Part shown: one piece after another, positions 15,019 to 22,440 of the stretch | Layout of the letters: the number at the start of each line of letters is the position of its first letter | How positions within the stretch are numbered: position 1 is the first letter of the stretch | From: Prosthecobacter sp. | GTDB lineage: Bacteria > Verrucomicrobiota > Verrucomicrobiia > Verrucomicrobiales > Verrucomicrobiaceae | DNA length: 32,876 bases | Direction of reading: 5' to 3' | Assembly: GCA_021733925.1 (NCBI GenBank) | Contig: JAIPJY010000022.1 | Span: forward strand, 1 to 32,876 | Notes under the pieces: generated by a model | What the model was told of the DNA's origin: nothing | Database searches by the model: none | What the model saw: the letters and a program-made list of their open reading frames with translations, nothing else | Made by a program: the position numbers and the translations under genes

Positions 15019-15801
15019 ATGAATTCAGCATCCTCTCCCATGACCCTTCCCCGCTGGCTCCTCACGCTTTTCGGCTGCGCCACGATCACCTCGCACCTGC
15101 ATGGCGCGGAAACGGTGGATTACGAAGGCGCGCGCTACCACCTCTACCGTGTGGACAAAGCCGACTGGGCACGTCTGCAACTCGCCTGGCTGGGAGACAA
15201 CGGCCAGCCGCTGGGAGATTTCAACGGCCTGCGCCGCCAGCTGGCCTCTCGCCAAAAGCAGATCATCTTCGCCACCAACGCCGGCATCTACGAACGCGGC
15301 CCGAAACCCTGCGGGCTGACCATCTGCGCCAGCAAAGAACTGGTGCCGCTGAATCTACAGCCGGGCGAAGGCAACTTTTTCCTCAAACCCAACGGCATCT
15401 TCTACCTCGACGACACGGCTGGACCCGGCGTGATGGAAGCGGCGGAATTTGCCAAAAGCGGCCTCAAACCGCGCCTCGCCACGCAGTCCGGCCCGCTGAT
15501 GCTGCGCCAGGGCGTGATCCATCCCGCCTTCCGGGTGAACTCACCCAACAAACGCCTGCGCAATGCCGTGAGCATGCGCAAGAAAGACGGGCAGATCATC
15601 TTTGCCATGAGCGACCGCGACGACTCTGTGAAAGGGCGCGTGACCTTCCACCAGTTCACCCGCTTCTTCCAGCACCTCGGCTGCGAAGACGCCCTCTACC
15701 TCGACGGCGACATCTCCAACATGCTCATCGATCCGAAACCAGACGCCAAGTTCACCCCGAACACCTTCGCAGGCATGTTTTTTGTGGCAGAGCCACAGTA
15801 G
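15019..15801 (+). CDS. Exported phosphodiester glycosidase-like (NAGPA/DUF2233) protein
   Basis: About 260 residues. Possible starts are 15019 (chosen) and 15040; the upstream ATG at 14968 lies inside the palindrome and would add a poor leader. The signal peptide ends near HLHGA. The DUF2233 domain is clear: 'IIFATNAGIYERGPKPCGL' carries the NAG-[IM]-Y motif, with 'PNGIFYLDD', 'LATQSGPLML' and 'ALYLDGDISNML' following. The family includes the mammalian uncovering enzyme that removes N-acetylglucosamine from phosphodiesters, and bacterial enzymes acting on sugar-phosphate polymers. A second member is encoded at 26327-27142. The stop codon is part of the GTAG of the following REP-like element. 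Confidence 0.88.
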   Translation: MNSASSPMTLPRWLLTLFGCATITSHLHGAETVDYEGARYHLYRVDKADWARLQLAWLGDNGQPLGDFNGLRRQLASRQKQIIFATNAGIYERGPKPCGLTICASKELVPLNLQPGEGNFFLKPNGIFYLDDTAGPGVMEAAEFAKSGLKPRLATQSGPLMLRQGVIHPAFRVNSPNKRLRNAVSMRKKDGQIIFAMSDRDDSVKGRVTFHQFTRFFQHLGCEDALYLDGDISNMLIDPKPDAKFTPNTFAGMFFVAEPQ

Positions 15802-15909
15802 CCATCTCGCTCCGCGAGATGAGCAAAGCGTGATCGCACTCGCAGAGCGTTTGCGTACCACCTCAGCATACGAAAGCGTTGTGTACCTCTCGCGGAGCGA
15901 GAAGACTAC
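15798..15909. repeat. REP-like pair filling a convergent gene junction
   Basis: The left unit is GTAG (15798-15801) plus the hairpin CATCTCGC-TCC-GCGAGATG (15803-15821). The right unit, inverted, is TCTCGC-GGA-GCGAGA (15888-15902) plus CTAC (15906-15909). On the opposite strand it again reads GTAG, stem, TCC loop. The two units have nearly the same stem. The element fits exactly between the stop codons of two convergent genes and could also act as a terminator. Confidence 0.75.
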
Positions 15910-15910
15910 T

Positions 15911-17461
15911 TTAGGCCTCCACCGTCTTCTCCGCCATCATCACCGGCGCGGTAGCAGGAGTCGGTGCCAGCCAGGTGGTGATCTCCGCCTTGATCCAGAC
16001 CTTGATCCCCGCCCACAGCAAGCGCGCGGCGGTGGGGTCAGGCGACAGGCTCATGAACGGCATCCAGACGTGCCCGGTGTTGGCGCGTCCATAGATGCCC
16101 TTGCGCCGGCGCTCCTGCGCGAGGTGCACAAAGCGGCGGTTGTAGAAAGCCATGAATCCGCCAAAAAACGCACCCGCTTTCCCTTCGTACGGCATCTGCT
16201 TCCATTCAGTCTCCGGAGAATCATACACCCCACGCACCGGGCCGAGGAAATACGCGGAGAGGTCCAGCAGAAACGTCGCGTTCACCAGCTCCGCGTCGCC
16301 CAAGTAGGAATATTTGTCCTTGTACAGCGCATTGAACCACAGGCGATAGCTGCGCGGGTAGGCCATGTTCAGGTAGTCGGTGATCTTCTGGGTGTTTTCA
16401 CCCGCCAGGTTCCTTTCCACCATGTCGACCGCCGCAGACACCGTGTGGCCGCAGTAGTCGAGACCATGGCTGTACAAAGGGTCCATGAACCCGGCCGAGT
16501 CACCCACCATGACCCAGCGGTTGCCCGCGATGCGCTCGGAGCGGTACGCGAGGTTCTTGTAGTAGAAGGTGTCGTCCGCATCCGGCACGGCGTTTTCAAA
16601 CATGAGCCGGCCAATCGGGTGCGTCATCAAATGAGCCTGCAGCCGGGCAATGAGAGACGGCCCCTCCGGCAGCGTGAAAAAGCGCCGGTCCCAGGTGATG
16701 CCGGCACTGAAGCTGCCATCGGACAGCGGGATGATCCAGCACCACCAGCCATGCCCCATGAGATGATTCGTTGCCGTGGTGCGCAGCTGGCTCACGTTTT
16801 CCGCGAGCTTCGGGTGCATCTTGCGGCTCTTGTAGCTGTCGAGCCCGTTCACATTGCGGAAACGGCACCAGATGGACGAGGTGGGGTGCTCGCTCTCCAT
16901 GGAGCTGTGCAGGCCGAGTTTCTTCGACAGCACGGCAGCCTTGCCGGAAGCGTCGATCAGCCAGCGCGTGGTCACCGTGCGCATCTGCCCTTCCTGCGGC
17001 ATGATTTCCAGCGTGTGCGGGGCCTCATCCTCCGAGAGCGTGATGGTTTTGATCGTGGCCGGGCGCAGCAGCTCGCAGCCGAAGTCACAGGCCTCCTTGA
17101 GCAGGTGCTCGTCGAGGATGGCACGATCCAGCTGGAAGGTGGGCAGCCGGGACTGGTAGCGCGGCCCGATTTCGGTCAGGCAGCCCACATCATCGTCCGG
17201 CGTCTTGCAAAACCACATGCGCAGACCGTGCTTTTGATAGTGATGCGCACTGAGATGATGCCCCTGATGCAGTACGCGGGTGAGGAAGCAGCCCGCCACC
17301 TCGGAAGTGCTTTCCCCCACTTTGCGGTCAAACTGCACCGTTCGCTCCACGATGAGAATGCGCATGGCCGGATGTTCACGTTTGAGCATCATTCCCGCCG
17401 ATGCACCGGAAAATGCGCCTCCCATGATGACCACGTCGAAATCTGTGCTAGTTGAGGTCAT
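15911..17461 (-). CDS. FAD-dependent oxidoreductase related to flavin-dependent halogenases
   Basis: A 516-residue protein. The N-terminal dinucleotide-binding strand is 'DVVIMGGAFSGASAG' (GGAFSG at 14-19), followed by 'VERTVQFDRKVGEST', whose GES/GEA-type motif is shared with halogenases. 'HGWWCWIIPLSDG' contains WxWxIP (240-245), the signature of flavin-dependent halogenases, and 'VMVGDSAGFMDPLYSHG' (318-334) is the second FAD motif. I could not identify the Lys that tryptophan halogenases use to pass on hypochlorite, so the enzyme may be a halogenase or a monooxygenase/dehydrogenase of that superfamily. Similar proteins occur in aryl-polyene, xanthomonadin and flexirubin-type pigment loci. 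It is divergent from the acyltransferase gene, with 89 bp between starts. Confidence 0.85.
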   Translation of the reverse strand: MTSTSTDFDVVIMGGAFSGASAGMMLKREHPAMRILIVERTVQFDRKVGESTSEVAGCFLTRVLHQGHHLSAHHYQKHGLRMWFCKTPDDDVGCLTEIGPRYQSRLPTFQLDRAILDEHLLKEACDFGCELLRPATIKTITLSEDEAPHTLEIMPQEGQMRTVTTRWLIDASGKAAVLSKKLGLHSSMESEHPTSSIWCRFRNVNGLDSYKSRKMHPKLAENVSQLRTTATNHLMGHGWWCWIIPLSDGSFSAGITWDRRFFTLPEGPSLIARLQAHLMTHPIGRLMFENAVPDADDTFYYKNLAYRSERIAGNRWVMVGDSAGFMDPLYSHGLDYCGHTVSAAVDMVERNLAGENTQKITDYLNMAYPRSYRLWFNALYKDKYSYLGDAELVNATFLLDLSAYFLGPVRGVYDSPETEWKQMPYEGKAGAFFGGFMAFYNRRFVHLAQERRRKGIYGRANTGHVWMPFMSLSPDPTAARLLWAGIKVWIKAEITTWLAPTPATAPVMMAEKTVEA

Positions 17462-17550
17462 GCATGCAAGTGGTGAAAAAGTCGGTTGTCGGAAGCAGTG
17501 TGACAGTCGAAACAGAACGTCTCATTCCATCCATGCTACGCCTTTAAATA

Positions 17551-18486
17551 ATGCCGTCCGCTGATTCTGCAACCCACGAGCCGAACGCGCCGCCCCCTCC
17601 CCCGCGCATGGGTCTGCATGATGCATGCTGGACGGAGGCGATTTTGTCTCTCATGCGCTGGGTGCCCGCGCCTGTCTTCACGCTGTTCGCCTATCCCATC
17701 ACCGCCATCGCTTACATCCTGGCGGTGGAGCCGCGTGAGGCCATACGTGCCAATCTCAGCGCCCTCATTCCCGGCAAAGGCTCCAGTTGTCTGGCAGGAT
17801 TTCAGGTGTTTCTTCAGTTTTCGCTCACCTATCTCGACCGGCTCTGGTATCTGCATTTTCAGCGCAAGATCGACTGGGAGATCATCGGCGAAGGCGACTT
17901 CGAGGATTTGGAAAAACATCCGGGCGGAGCGCTGATCTTCACGGTTCATTCGGGCAACTACGACATCGGCGCCAGCCTCTTCGCACGCAAATTCACCCGG
18001 CCCGTCCACACCGTCCGCATGCAGGAGGCCTCGGACTCGCTGAAAAAGCTGCGCAAGAAGGAACTGTGTGACGAAGAGGGCCGCGAGCCGAATCTGCACG
18101 TTCATTACAACGAACCCGGCGGCCATCTCGGCATGGAGCTGTGCCGCCTGCTCCTCGCTGGAGAAGTCGTCTGCGTTCAGGGCGACCGTGTGCTGGGTGA
18201 GGTGACCCCCACTCATGCCAGCATTGATGGCGTGACTTACAAAATCCCGCGCGGGCCGCTCGTGCTCGCGGAAGTGACTGGCGTCCCCTGCTACCCCGTG
18301 TTTCTCAGCCGCAGAGGGAGGCTCGCCTACCGCATCGAAATCGGCAAACCCTTCTTTGAGGGCGGGCGCAAGCGCAAAGCCGCCGAGATCAGCGCTGCCT
18401 GGCTCCCGGTGATGCACAATTTTCTTTTGCGGCACTGGGATCAATGGTTTGTCTTTGAACCGCTCGTCACACGTGACCCGCCATGA
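17551..18486 (+). CDS. LpxL/HtrB-like lysophospholipid or lipid acyltransferase
   Basis: A 311-residue protein. The N-terminus is proline-rich and soluble (1-25), followed by a hydrophobic segment at about 38-58 that would anchor it to the inner membrane. The acyltransferase HX4D motif is intact in 'IFTVHSGNYDIGA' (His133, Asp138), and 'IPRGPLVLAEVTGVPCYPVF' is typical of the lipid A acyltransferase family. In an LPS setting it would add a fatty chain to lipid A. Within this locus a role in esterifying a polyene or alkyl product is more likely (inference). Its stop overlaps the next start as ATGA (18483-18486), so the two genes are translationally coupled. Confidence 0.88.
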   Translation: MPSADSATHEPNAPPPPPRMGLHDACWTEAILSLMRWVPAPVFTLFAYPITAIAYILAVEPREAIRANLSALIPGKGSSCLAGFQVFLQFSLTYLDRLWYLHFQRKIDWEIIGEGDFEDLEKHPGGALIFTVHSGNYDIGASLFARKFTRPVHTVRMQEASDSLKKLRKKELCDEEGREPNLHVHYNEPGGHLGMELCRLLLAGEVVCVQGDRVLGEVTPTHASIDGVTYKIPRGPLVLAEVTGVPCYPVFLSRRGRLAYRIEIGKPFFEGGRKRKAAEISAAWLPVMHNFLLRHWDQWFVFEPLVTRDPP

Positions 18487-19307
18487 AGGCTGACATTCGC
18501 GCCAGCTGCCTGAGGCGTGCGTACTTTCGCTTCGCTCTCACCCTCGCACCCATTCCCGTGGTGATCTGGCTGGCAGCTCGCGGGCAGCCCCTGGCCGCTG
18601 CGCTGCTGTTTTGCACCGTCCTGACCACCATGGTGATCGGCACACTGGTGCCGCGCTGCTCCCTGTTTGGCCGCATGATCAAACAACTGCCGCAGGCTGA
18701 AAACCAGGCGCTGCTCACCATCGATGATGGCCCCCACCCCGAGCACACCCCGGCGATTCTCGACATCCTTGACCGTCATCGCATCAAAGCGCTGTTCTTT
18801 CTGGTCGGTAAAAATGCCGCCCTGCATCCGCAGCTCGTGCGCGAGATCATCACGCGCGGCCACGAGATCGGCAACCACACGCAGACGCATCCTGCCGGCA
18901 CTTTTTGGATACTGCACCCGGGGCGGTTGTGGCGCGAGATCGCGGACTGCCAGGAGACGCTGGCCGCCCTCTGCCCCGATCAGCCCCCGCGTTTTTTCCG
19001 CCCGCCCGCAGGCCATCACAACCTCTTCACCGCGCTGATCGCCCATGCCCTGGGTCTGCGGATGATGCTGTGGAGCGCACGAGGATTTGACGGCGTGCTG
19101 ACCGACGTACCCACCATCACGCAGCGCATCGCCCGCCGGCTGAAAGCAGGCGCCATCGTGCTGATCCATGAAGGCACCCCCGTGGCCGTCGAAGTGGCGC
19201 AGGCCGTGACTTCCCTGCTGACGGCTAGCGGCCTGAAATGTGTGCCGCCCGACTCACTCGCGTTCAGCGACGACGAGGTGGTTGTTGAACGGCGTGCCGC
19301 CCCATAG
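18483..19307 (+). CDS. Membrane-anchored polysaccharide deacetylase (NodB/CE4) family protein
   Basis: A 274-residue protein. Residues about 15-32 and 37-56 are two transmembrane helices. The NodB domain follows, with the full set of carbohydrate esterase 4 motifs: 'LLTIDDGPHPEHTP' (Asp81, Asp82), 'IGNHTQTHPAG' (His132, His136), 'FFRPPAGHHN' (Arg173) and 'AGAIVLIHEG' near the end. A metal-dependent N- or O-deacetylase activity is expected. The substrate need not be a polysaccharide; in this gene set it may be a lipid-linked or pigment intermediate (inference). It is coupled by a 4-bp overlap to the acyltransferase, and its last 54 bases overlap the end of the convergent methyltransferase gene. 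Confidence 0.9.
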   Translation: MKADIRASCLRRAYFRFALTLAPIPVVIWLAARGQPLAAALLFCTVLTTMVIGTLVPRCSLFGRMIKQLPQAENQALLTIDDGPHPEHTPAILDILDRHRIKALFFLVGKNAALHPQLVREIITRGHEIGNHTQTHPAGTFWILHPGRLWREIADCQETLAALCPDQPPRFFRPPAGHHNLFTALIAHALGLRMMLWSARGFDGVLTDVPTITQRIARRLKAGAIVLIHEGTPVAVEVAQAVTSLLTASGLKCVPPDSLAFSDDEVVVERRAAP

Positions 19308-19922
19308 CGGCTGCACTTCCACCCGCAGCCCGGCAGCACCCAGCACGGACTCGAACAAAGCACGGTCCGGGTAGCACACCGGGGCGGCCTTCATCCAGTT
19401 CGTCAGCCGCGCCAGCCAGTCTCCCGCCACAGTGATGCGAAAGCGCAGGGAGTCGTTCTGCAGGCAGGTGCGAATGATCAGCTTCCCGCCCTGCGCCACG
19501 CGGGATGCAGCCGCGCTCAGCAGCGCCTCCTGCTCCTCCCGTGTGAAAAACTGCAGAATGTCCAGAATGACCACATGGCCGCTGTATTCCGGGAGTCCTG
19601 TGCGGGCGTCGCCGGTCATGAAACTGAGCCCTTCAAAGCCGCTGAGCGAGGTCATGCTTTGCGCACAGGTGATTTTTTCCTCATCGTAGTCAAATCCGGC
19701 GATGGCAGGCACACACCCTGACTCACGCAGGTAAAACGCCAGCAGGCCGATGCCGCAGCCGATGTCGAGCACCGGCAGCGGGGAGCCCAGCAGTTCCTTG
19801 GTGACGGCGGCATAAACCGGGTCTGAACGCAGCTTTGCCACCGCGTAGAATCGCTCCCGGCGCCGGGCGCAAAGCCGGGTGATGCGCTTGAGGGCTCTGG
19901 AGGGCAAACGAGTGTTCATCAT
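19254..19922 (-). CDS. Class I SAM-dependent methyltransferase
   Basis: The start at 19922 is chosen because its ATG overlaps the AMP-ligase stop as ATGA; an ATG at 19937 is possible but lies inside the upstream gene. It is 222 residues. The SAM-binding motif I is 'LPVLDIGCGIGLLAFYL' (50-66), motif II is 'AIAGFDYDEEKI', and the post-motif region includes 'GHVVILDILQFFTREEQ' and 'GGKLIIRTC'. It probably methylates an O or C position of the locus product, as methyltransferases do in aryl-polyene loci (inference). The N-terminus is unusually basic (LPSRALKRITRLCARRR) and might instead be a remnant of the AMP-ligase C-terminus in another frame. Confidence 0.87.
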   Translation of the reverse strand: MMNTRLPSRALKRITRLCARRRERFYAVAKLRSDPVYAAVTKELLGSPLPVLDIGCGIGLLAFYLRESGCVPAIAGFDYDEEKITCAQSMTSLSGFEGLSFMTGDARTGLPEYSGHVVILDILQFFTREEQEALLSAAASRVAQGGKLIIRTCLQNDSLRFRITVAGDWLARLTNWMKAAPVCYPDRALFESVLGAAGLRVEVQPLWGGTPFNNHLVVAERE

Positions 19923-21136
19923 GGTCTGCCAATCCATTTACGCGGGACTTCCCAAGGTGCGAGCAAGGAACAAGCCGTTATTTTAAACGCGGGATCGATC
20001 TCCGCCTGCGGCAGGCCGATGTCCGCCACGATGTCCTGACAGCGTTCGGGATCGCGACTCCGAGCGCCATAAATTTTCACATTTTCCAGCTTGGATGCCC
20101 GCATGATTTTTTCAGCAATCTCGATGGGGCTGAGCTTGCGGCCCGCCACGTTGATTCCTGCACCTGTACAGCGCTCAAAACGCAGGCGGTTCCCATGCGG
20201 CTCGATCAGATCGCTGGTGGTGAACACCCCGGAACCATAGTTCTCCTCCTGCAACTGCTCATCATAACCCAGGCCCACCGAGCTGCTGGTCACGACCAAT
20301 CGGCCTTCGGCGTCCGTTTGTGCCTGCACACCGGGCAGGAGGGTGCCGAGATCACGCGCATCCTCACGCAGATCGAGCGTCTCATCCCAGGACACCGCAC
20401 CGCACTCGCTCGTTCCATAGAGATTGTGAATCTTCAGCCCATGATGCTCCAGCGCCATGCGTTCCAGGTCGAGCGTGAGCGGTGATCCCGCCGAGATCGC
20501 CAGACTGATGTTGTCAAAGCGGACATCGCCCATCAGCCAGGCCTTCCACAGGGCCGGGACGCCCGGCAGATACACCCGCTCGTGGTGCTTCATCGCCTCC
20601 ATCAGCGGCTGCGCAAAGGGCTGCGGTGCAAAGCAGGTGGGCACGCCGTTGAACAACGTTTGCAGCACCGTCATCGTCAGACCAAAGGAATGCGCGCAGG
20701 AAATCGCCGCCACCCCTGTGCCATGCGATCCCAGATCCAGCGCCTCATGCAGCCGGTCCACATCAGCGGCGATTTGGTCGAACGTGAAAAACTGGCACCG
20801 GCGCACTCCCGAACCACCGACAGCCTGCTTGATCAGCGCCGTACCCGCAGGCGGTGGGCGGGTGGGCGCGCGACGGGCGCGGTCTTTTTCCACCATCTGC
20901 ACCGGCACCCCGTGCAGAAACCCGGACAGCAGCTGGCGCATGATTTGTGGCACATCCCCCTGAGCCAGCACGTAATCCCCGGCAGGCTTCATGGCACGCA
21001 CTTCGGCATCCAGCTGTTGGAACGTGGTCGCACGTCCATCAGCAAGATACACCGCTGCCTGCGCGCCGCGCTCAGCTACAATACGATCCCAGCGTTCACC
21101 AAACATTTGCAGTCCTTGCGGCGAAGCGTAAACCAT
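19919..21136 (-). CDS. Short AMP-ligase (ANL superfamily) of the pigment-like locus
   Basis: The start at 21136 (MVYASPQGLQ) gives 405 residues; the ATG at 21193 would overlap the divergent ketosynthase gene. ANL motifs seen are 'NLYGTSECGAVSWD' (A5, 238-251), a TGD-like 'TSD' (307-309) and 'GINVAGRKLSPIEIAEKI' (A8). The phosphate-binding loop is degenerate ('LIKQAVGGSGVRRC', about 101-114), without the usual Ser/Thr-Gly-rich form. The protein stops at 'WEVPRKWIGRP', just before the A10 Lys would be expected. It could activate an aryl or acyl starter acid, or bind without full catalysis. It is coupled to the methyltransferase by ATGA and divergent from the ketosynthase with about 20 bp between starts. 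Confidence 0.82.
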   Translation of the reverse strand: MVYASPQGLQMFGERWDRIVAERGAQAAVYLADGRATTFQQLDAEVRAMKPAGDYVLAQGDVPQIMRQLLSGFLHGVPVQMVEKDRARRAPTRPPPAGTALIKQAVGGSGVRRCQFFTFDQIAADVDRLHEALDLGSHGTGVAAISCAHSFGLTMTVLQTLFNGVPTCFAPQPFAQPLMEAMKHHERVYLPGVPALWKAWLMGDVRFDNISLAISAGSPLTLDLERMALEHHGLKIHNLYGTSECGAVSWDETLDLREDARDLGTLLPGVQAQTDAEGRLVVTSSSVGLGYDEQLQEENYGSGVFTTSDLIEPHGNRLRFERCTGAGINVAGRKLSPIEIAEKIMRASKLENVKIYGARSRDPERCQDIVADIGLPQAEIDPAFKITACSLLAPWEVPRKWIGRP

Positions 21137-21156
21137 AGCCCGCGCCGTGCGGTAGA

Positions 21157-22440
21157 ATGAACACTTGCGTTCGCAGTTCAACCCTCCACACAACGAATCT
21201 CATCTTGTCTTCCCTACTGCCTTCACCTTTACGCCAGAGCATCGCCATCACCGGAGCCGGGATCGTCTCGCCGTTGGGCATGGGCTGGCAGGCGAATGAA
21301 GAGTCGCTGGCGGCGGACCGAATCGCCTTCAAGCCGGTCGAAATCTTCGACACCCGCGAATTCGTCACCAAAACCGCCGGTGTGGTCGATCTGCCCACAG
21401 AAAACCTGTTCCACCGCATCCCTGCCCACAAACAGGCCTTCTTTGACCGTGGCACGCGCATGCTGCTCATAGCCATCCGGGAGGCACTCGCACAGGCTGG
21501 CCGGCAGAACATGGAGGGCATCGACGCCATGGTCATTGGCACCTCCGCCGGGGCGATGCCTCTGGGCGAGTCCTATTTCGAGCACGCCTATCACGGTACA
21601 AGCCGCGATCCGACACAGCTCTCCCGCGCAGAGAATTATCAGCCACAGCGCCAGATGAGCAGCATCGCAGCCGAGTTTGACTGGCGCGGCCCGGTCATCA
21701 TCGTTTCCAATGCCTGTGCATCCGGAGCCAATGCCATTGGCTGGGCCGCGGAAATGATCCGCTCCGGCCGGGCCAAACGTGTGCTCGCAGGCGGTTACGA
21801 TGCCATCGCGAAACTCGTGTTTGCCGGATTTGAAACCTTGCACGCCCTCGCACCCAGTGGCATTCCGCGCCCCTTTGATGCGCAGCGGGATGGGCTCGCC
21901 CTCGGTGAAGGTGCCGCCGTCATGCTGCTGGAAGCCGAAGACGTGCGCCGAACCCCCGCTCTCGGAAATGTCGCTGGCTATGCCACCGCCACCGACCTGC
22001 ATCACCTCACTCAGCCTGATCCCGCAGGCAAAGCCGCCATCCGCACCATGACCGCCGCCTGCGCCCAGGCCGGTGTTTCACCGGCTCAGATCGGCTACAT
22101 CAACTCTCACGGCACCGGTACGCCGTTCAACGACGCAGCCGAAGCCGCCGCCATCGCCACTTGGGCGGGGGATGTGGTGGCCAGCATCCCCGTCAGTTCC
22201 ACGAAGTCCGCCATGGGTCATCTGCTCGGTGGGGCTGGAGCCGTCGAAGCGGTGATCTGCCTGATGGCCCTGCAGGGTCAGTGGCTGCCCGCGAGCCTGA
22301 ACGTGCGCGAGGTCGATCCCGCAGTGCGCTTTGATCTGGTGCGTCATTTCCGGCGCTCCTCGCTCGATTATGCGCTGACCAATTCCTTCGGTTTCGGCGG
22401 CACAAACGCGACCTTGGTTCTGCAAAGGAGGTCCGCATGA
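21157..22440 (+). CDS. Beta-ketoacyl-ACP synthase (FabF-like) with an intact active site
   Basis: A 427-residue protein. The family domain begins at 'SIAITGAGIVSPLG' (28-41), so about 25 residues precede the usual start; a TTG at 21205 is an alternative. The catalytic triad is complete: Cys187 in 'VSNACASGANAIG', His318 in 'INSHGTGTPFND' and His355 in 'SSTKSAMGHLLGGAGAVEA'. It catalyses decarboxylative Claisen condensation of malonyl-ACP with an acyl or aryl starter. The pairing with a second, active-site-poor ketosynthase (4-bp ATGA overlap at 22437-22440) is the KS/chain-length-factor arrangement of type II polyketide and aryl-polyene systems, not that of a housekeeping fabF, which usually has acpP next to it. 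Confidence 0.92.
   Translation: MNTCVRSSTLHTTNLILSSLLPSPLRQSIAITGAGIVSPLGMGWQANEESLAADRIAFKPVEIFDTREFVTKTAGVVDLPTENLFHRIPAHKQAFFDRGTRMLLIAIREALAQAGRQNMEGIDAMVIGTSAGAMPLGESYFEHAYHGTSRDPTQLSRAENYQPQRQMSSIAAEFDWRGPVIIVSNACASGANAIGWAAEMIRSGRAKRVLAGGYDAIAKLVFAGFETLHALAPSGIPRPFDAQRDGLALGEGAAVMLLEAEDVRRTPALGNVAGYATATDLHHLTQPDPAGKAAIRTMTAACAQAGVSPAQIGYINSHGTGTPFNDAAEAAAIATWAGDVVASIPVSSTKSAMGHLLGGAGAVEAVICLMALQGQWLPASLNVREVDPAVRFDLVRHFRRSSLDYALTNSFGFGGTNATLVLQRRSA

Noticed and set aside
15782-17455. Plus-strand open frame (557 codons) opposite the flavoenzyme
   Set aside because: Arg/His-rich shadow with no domain; the minus strand encodes clear FAD and WxWxIP motifs.
21157-22440. Housekeeping fabF of primary fatty-acid synthesis
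   Set aside because: No acpP, fabD or fabG nearby, and it is coupled to a degenerate KS partner, which fits a specialised pathway better.
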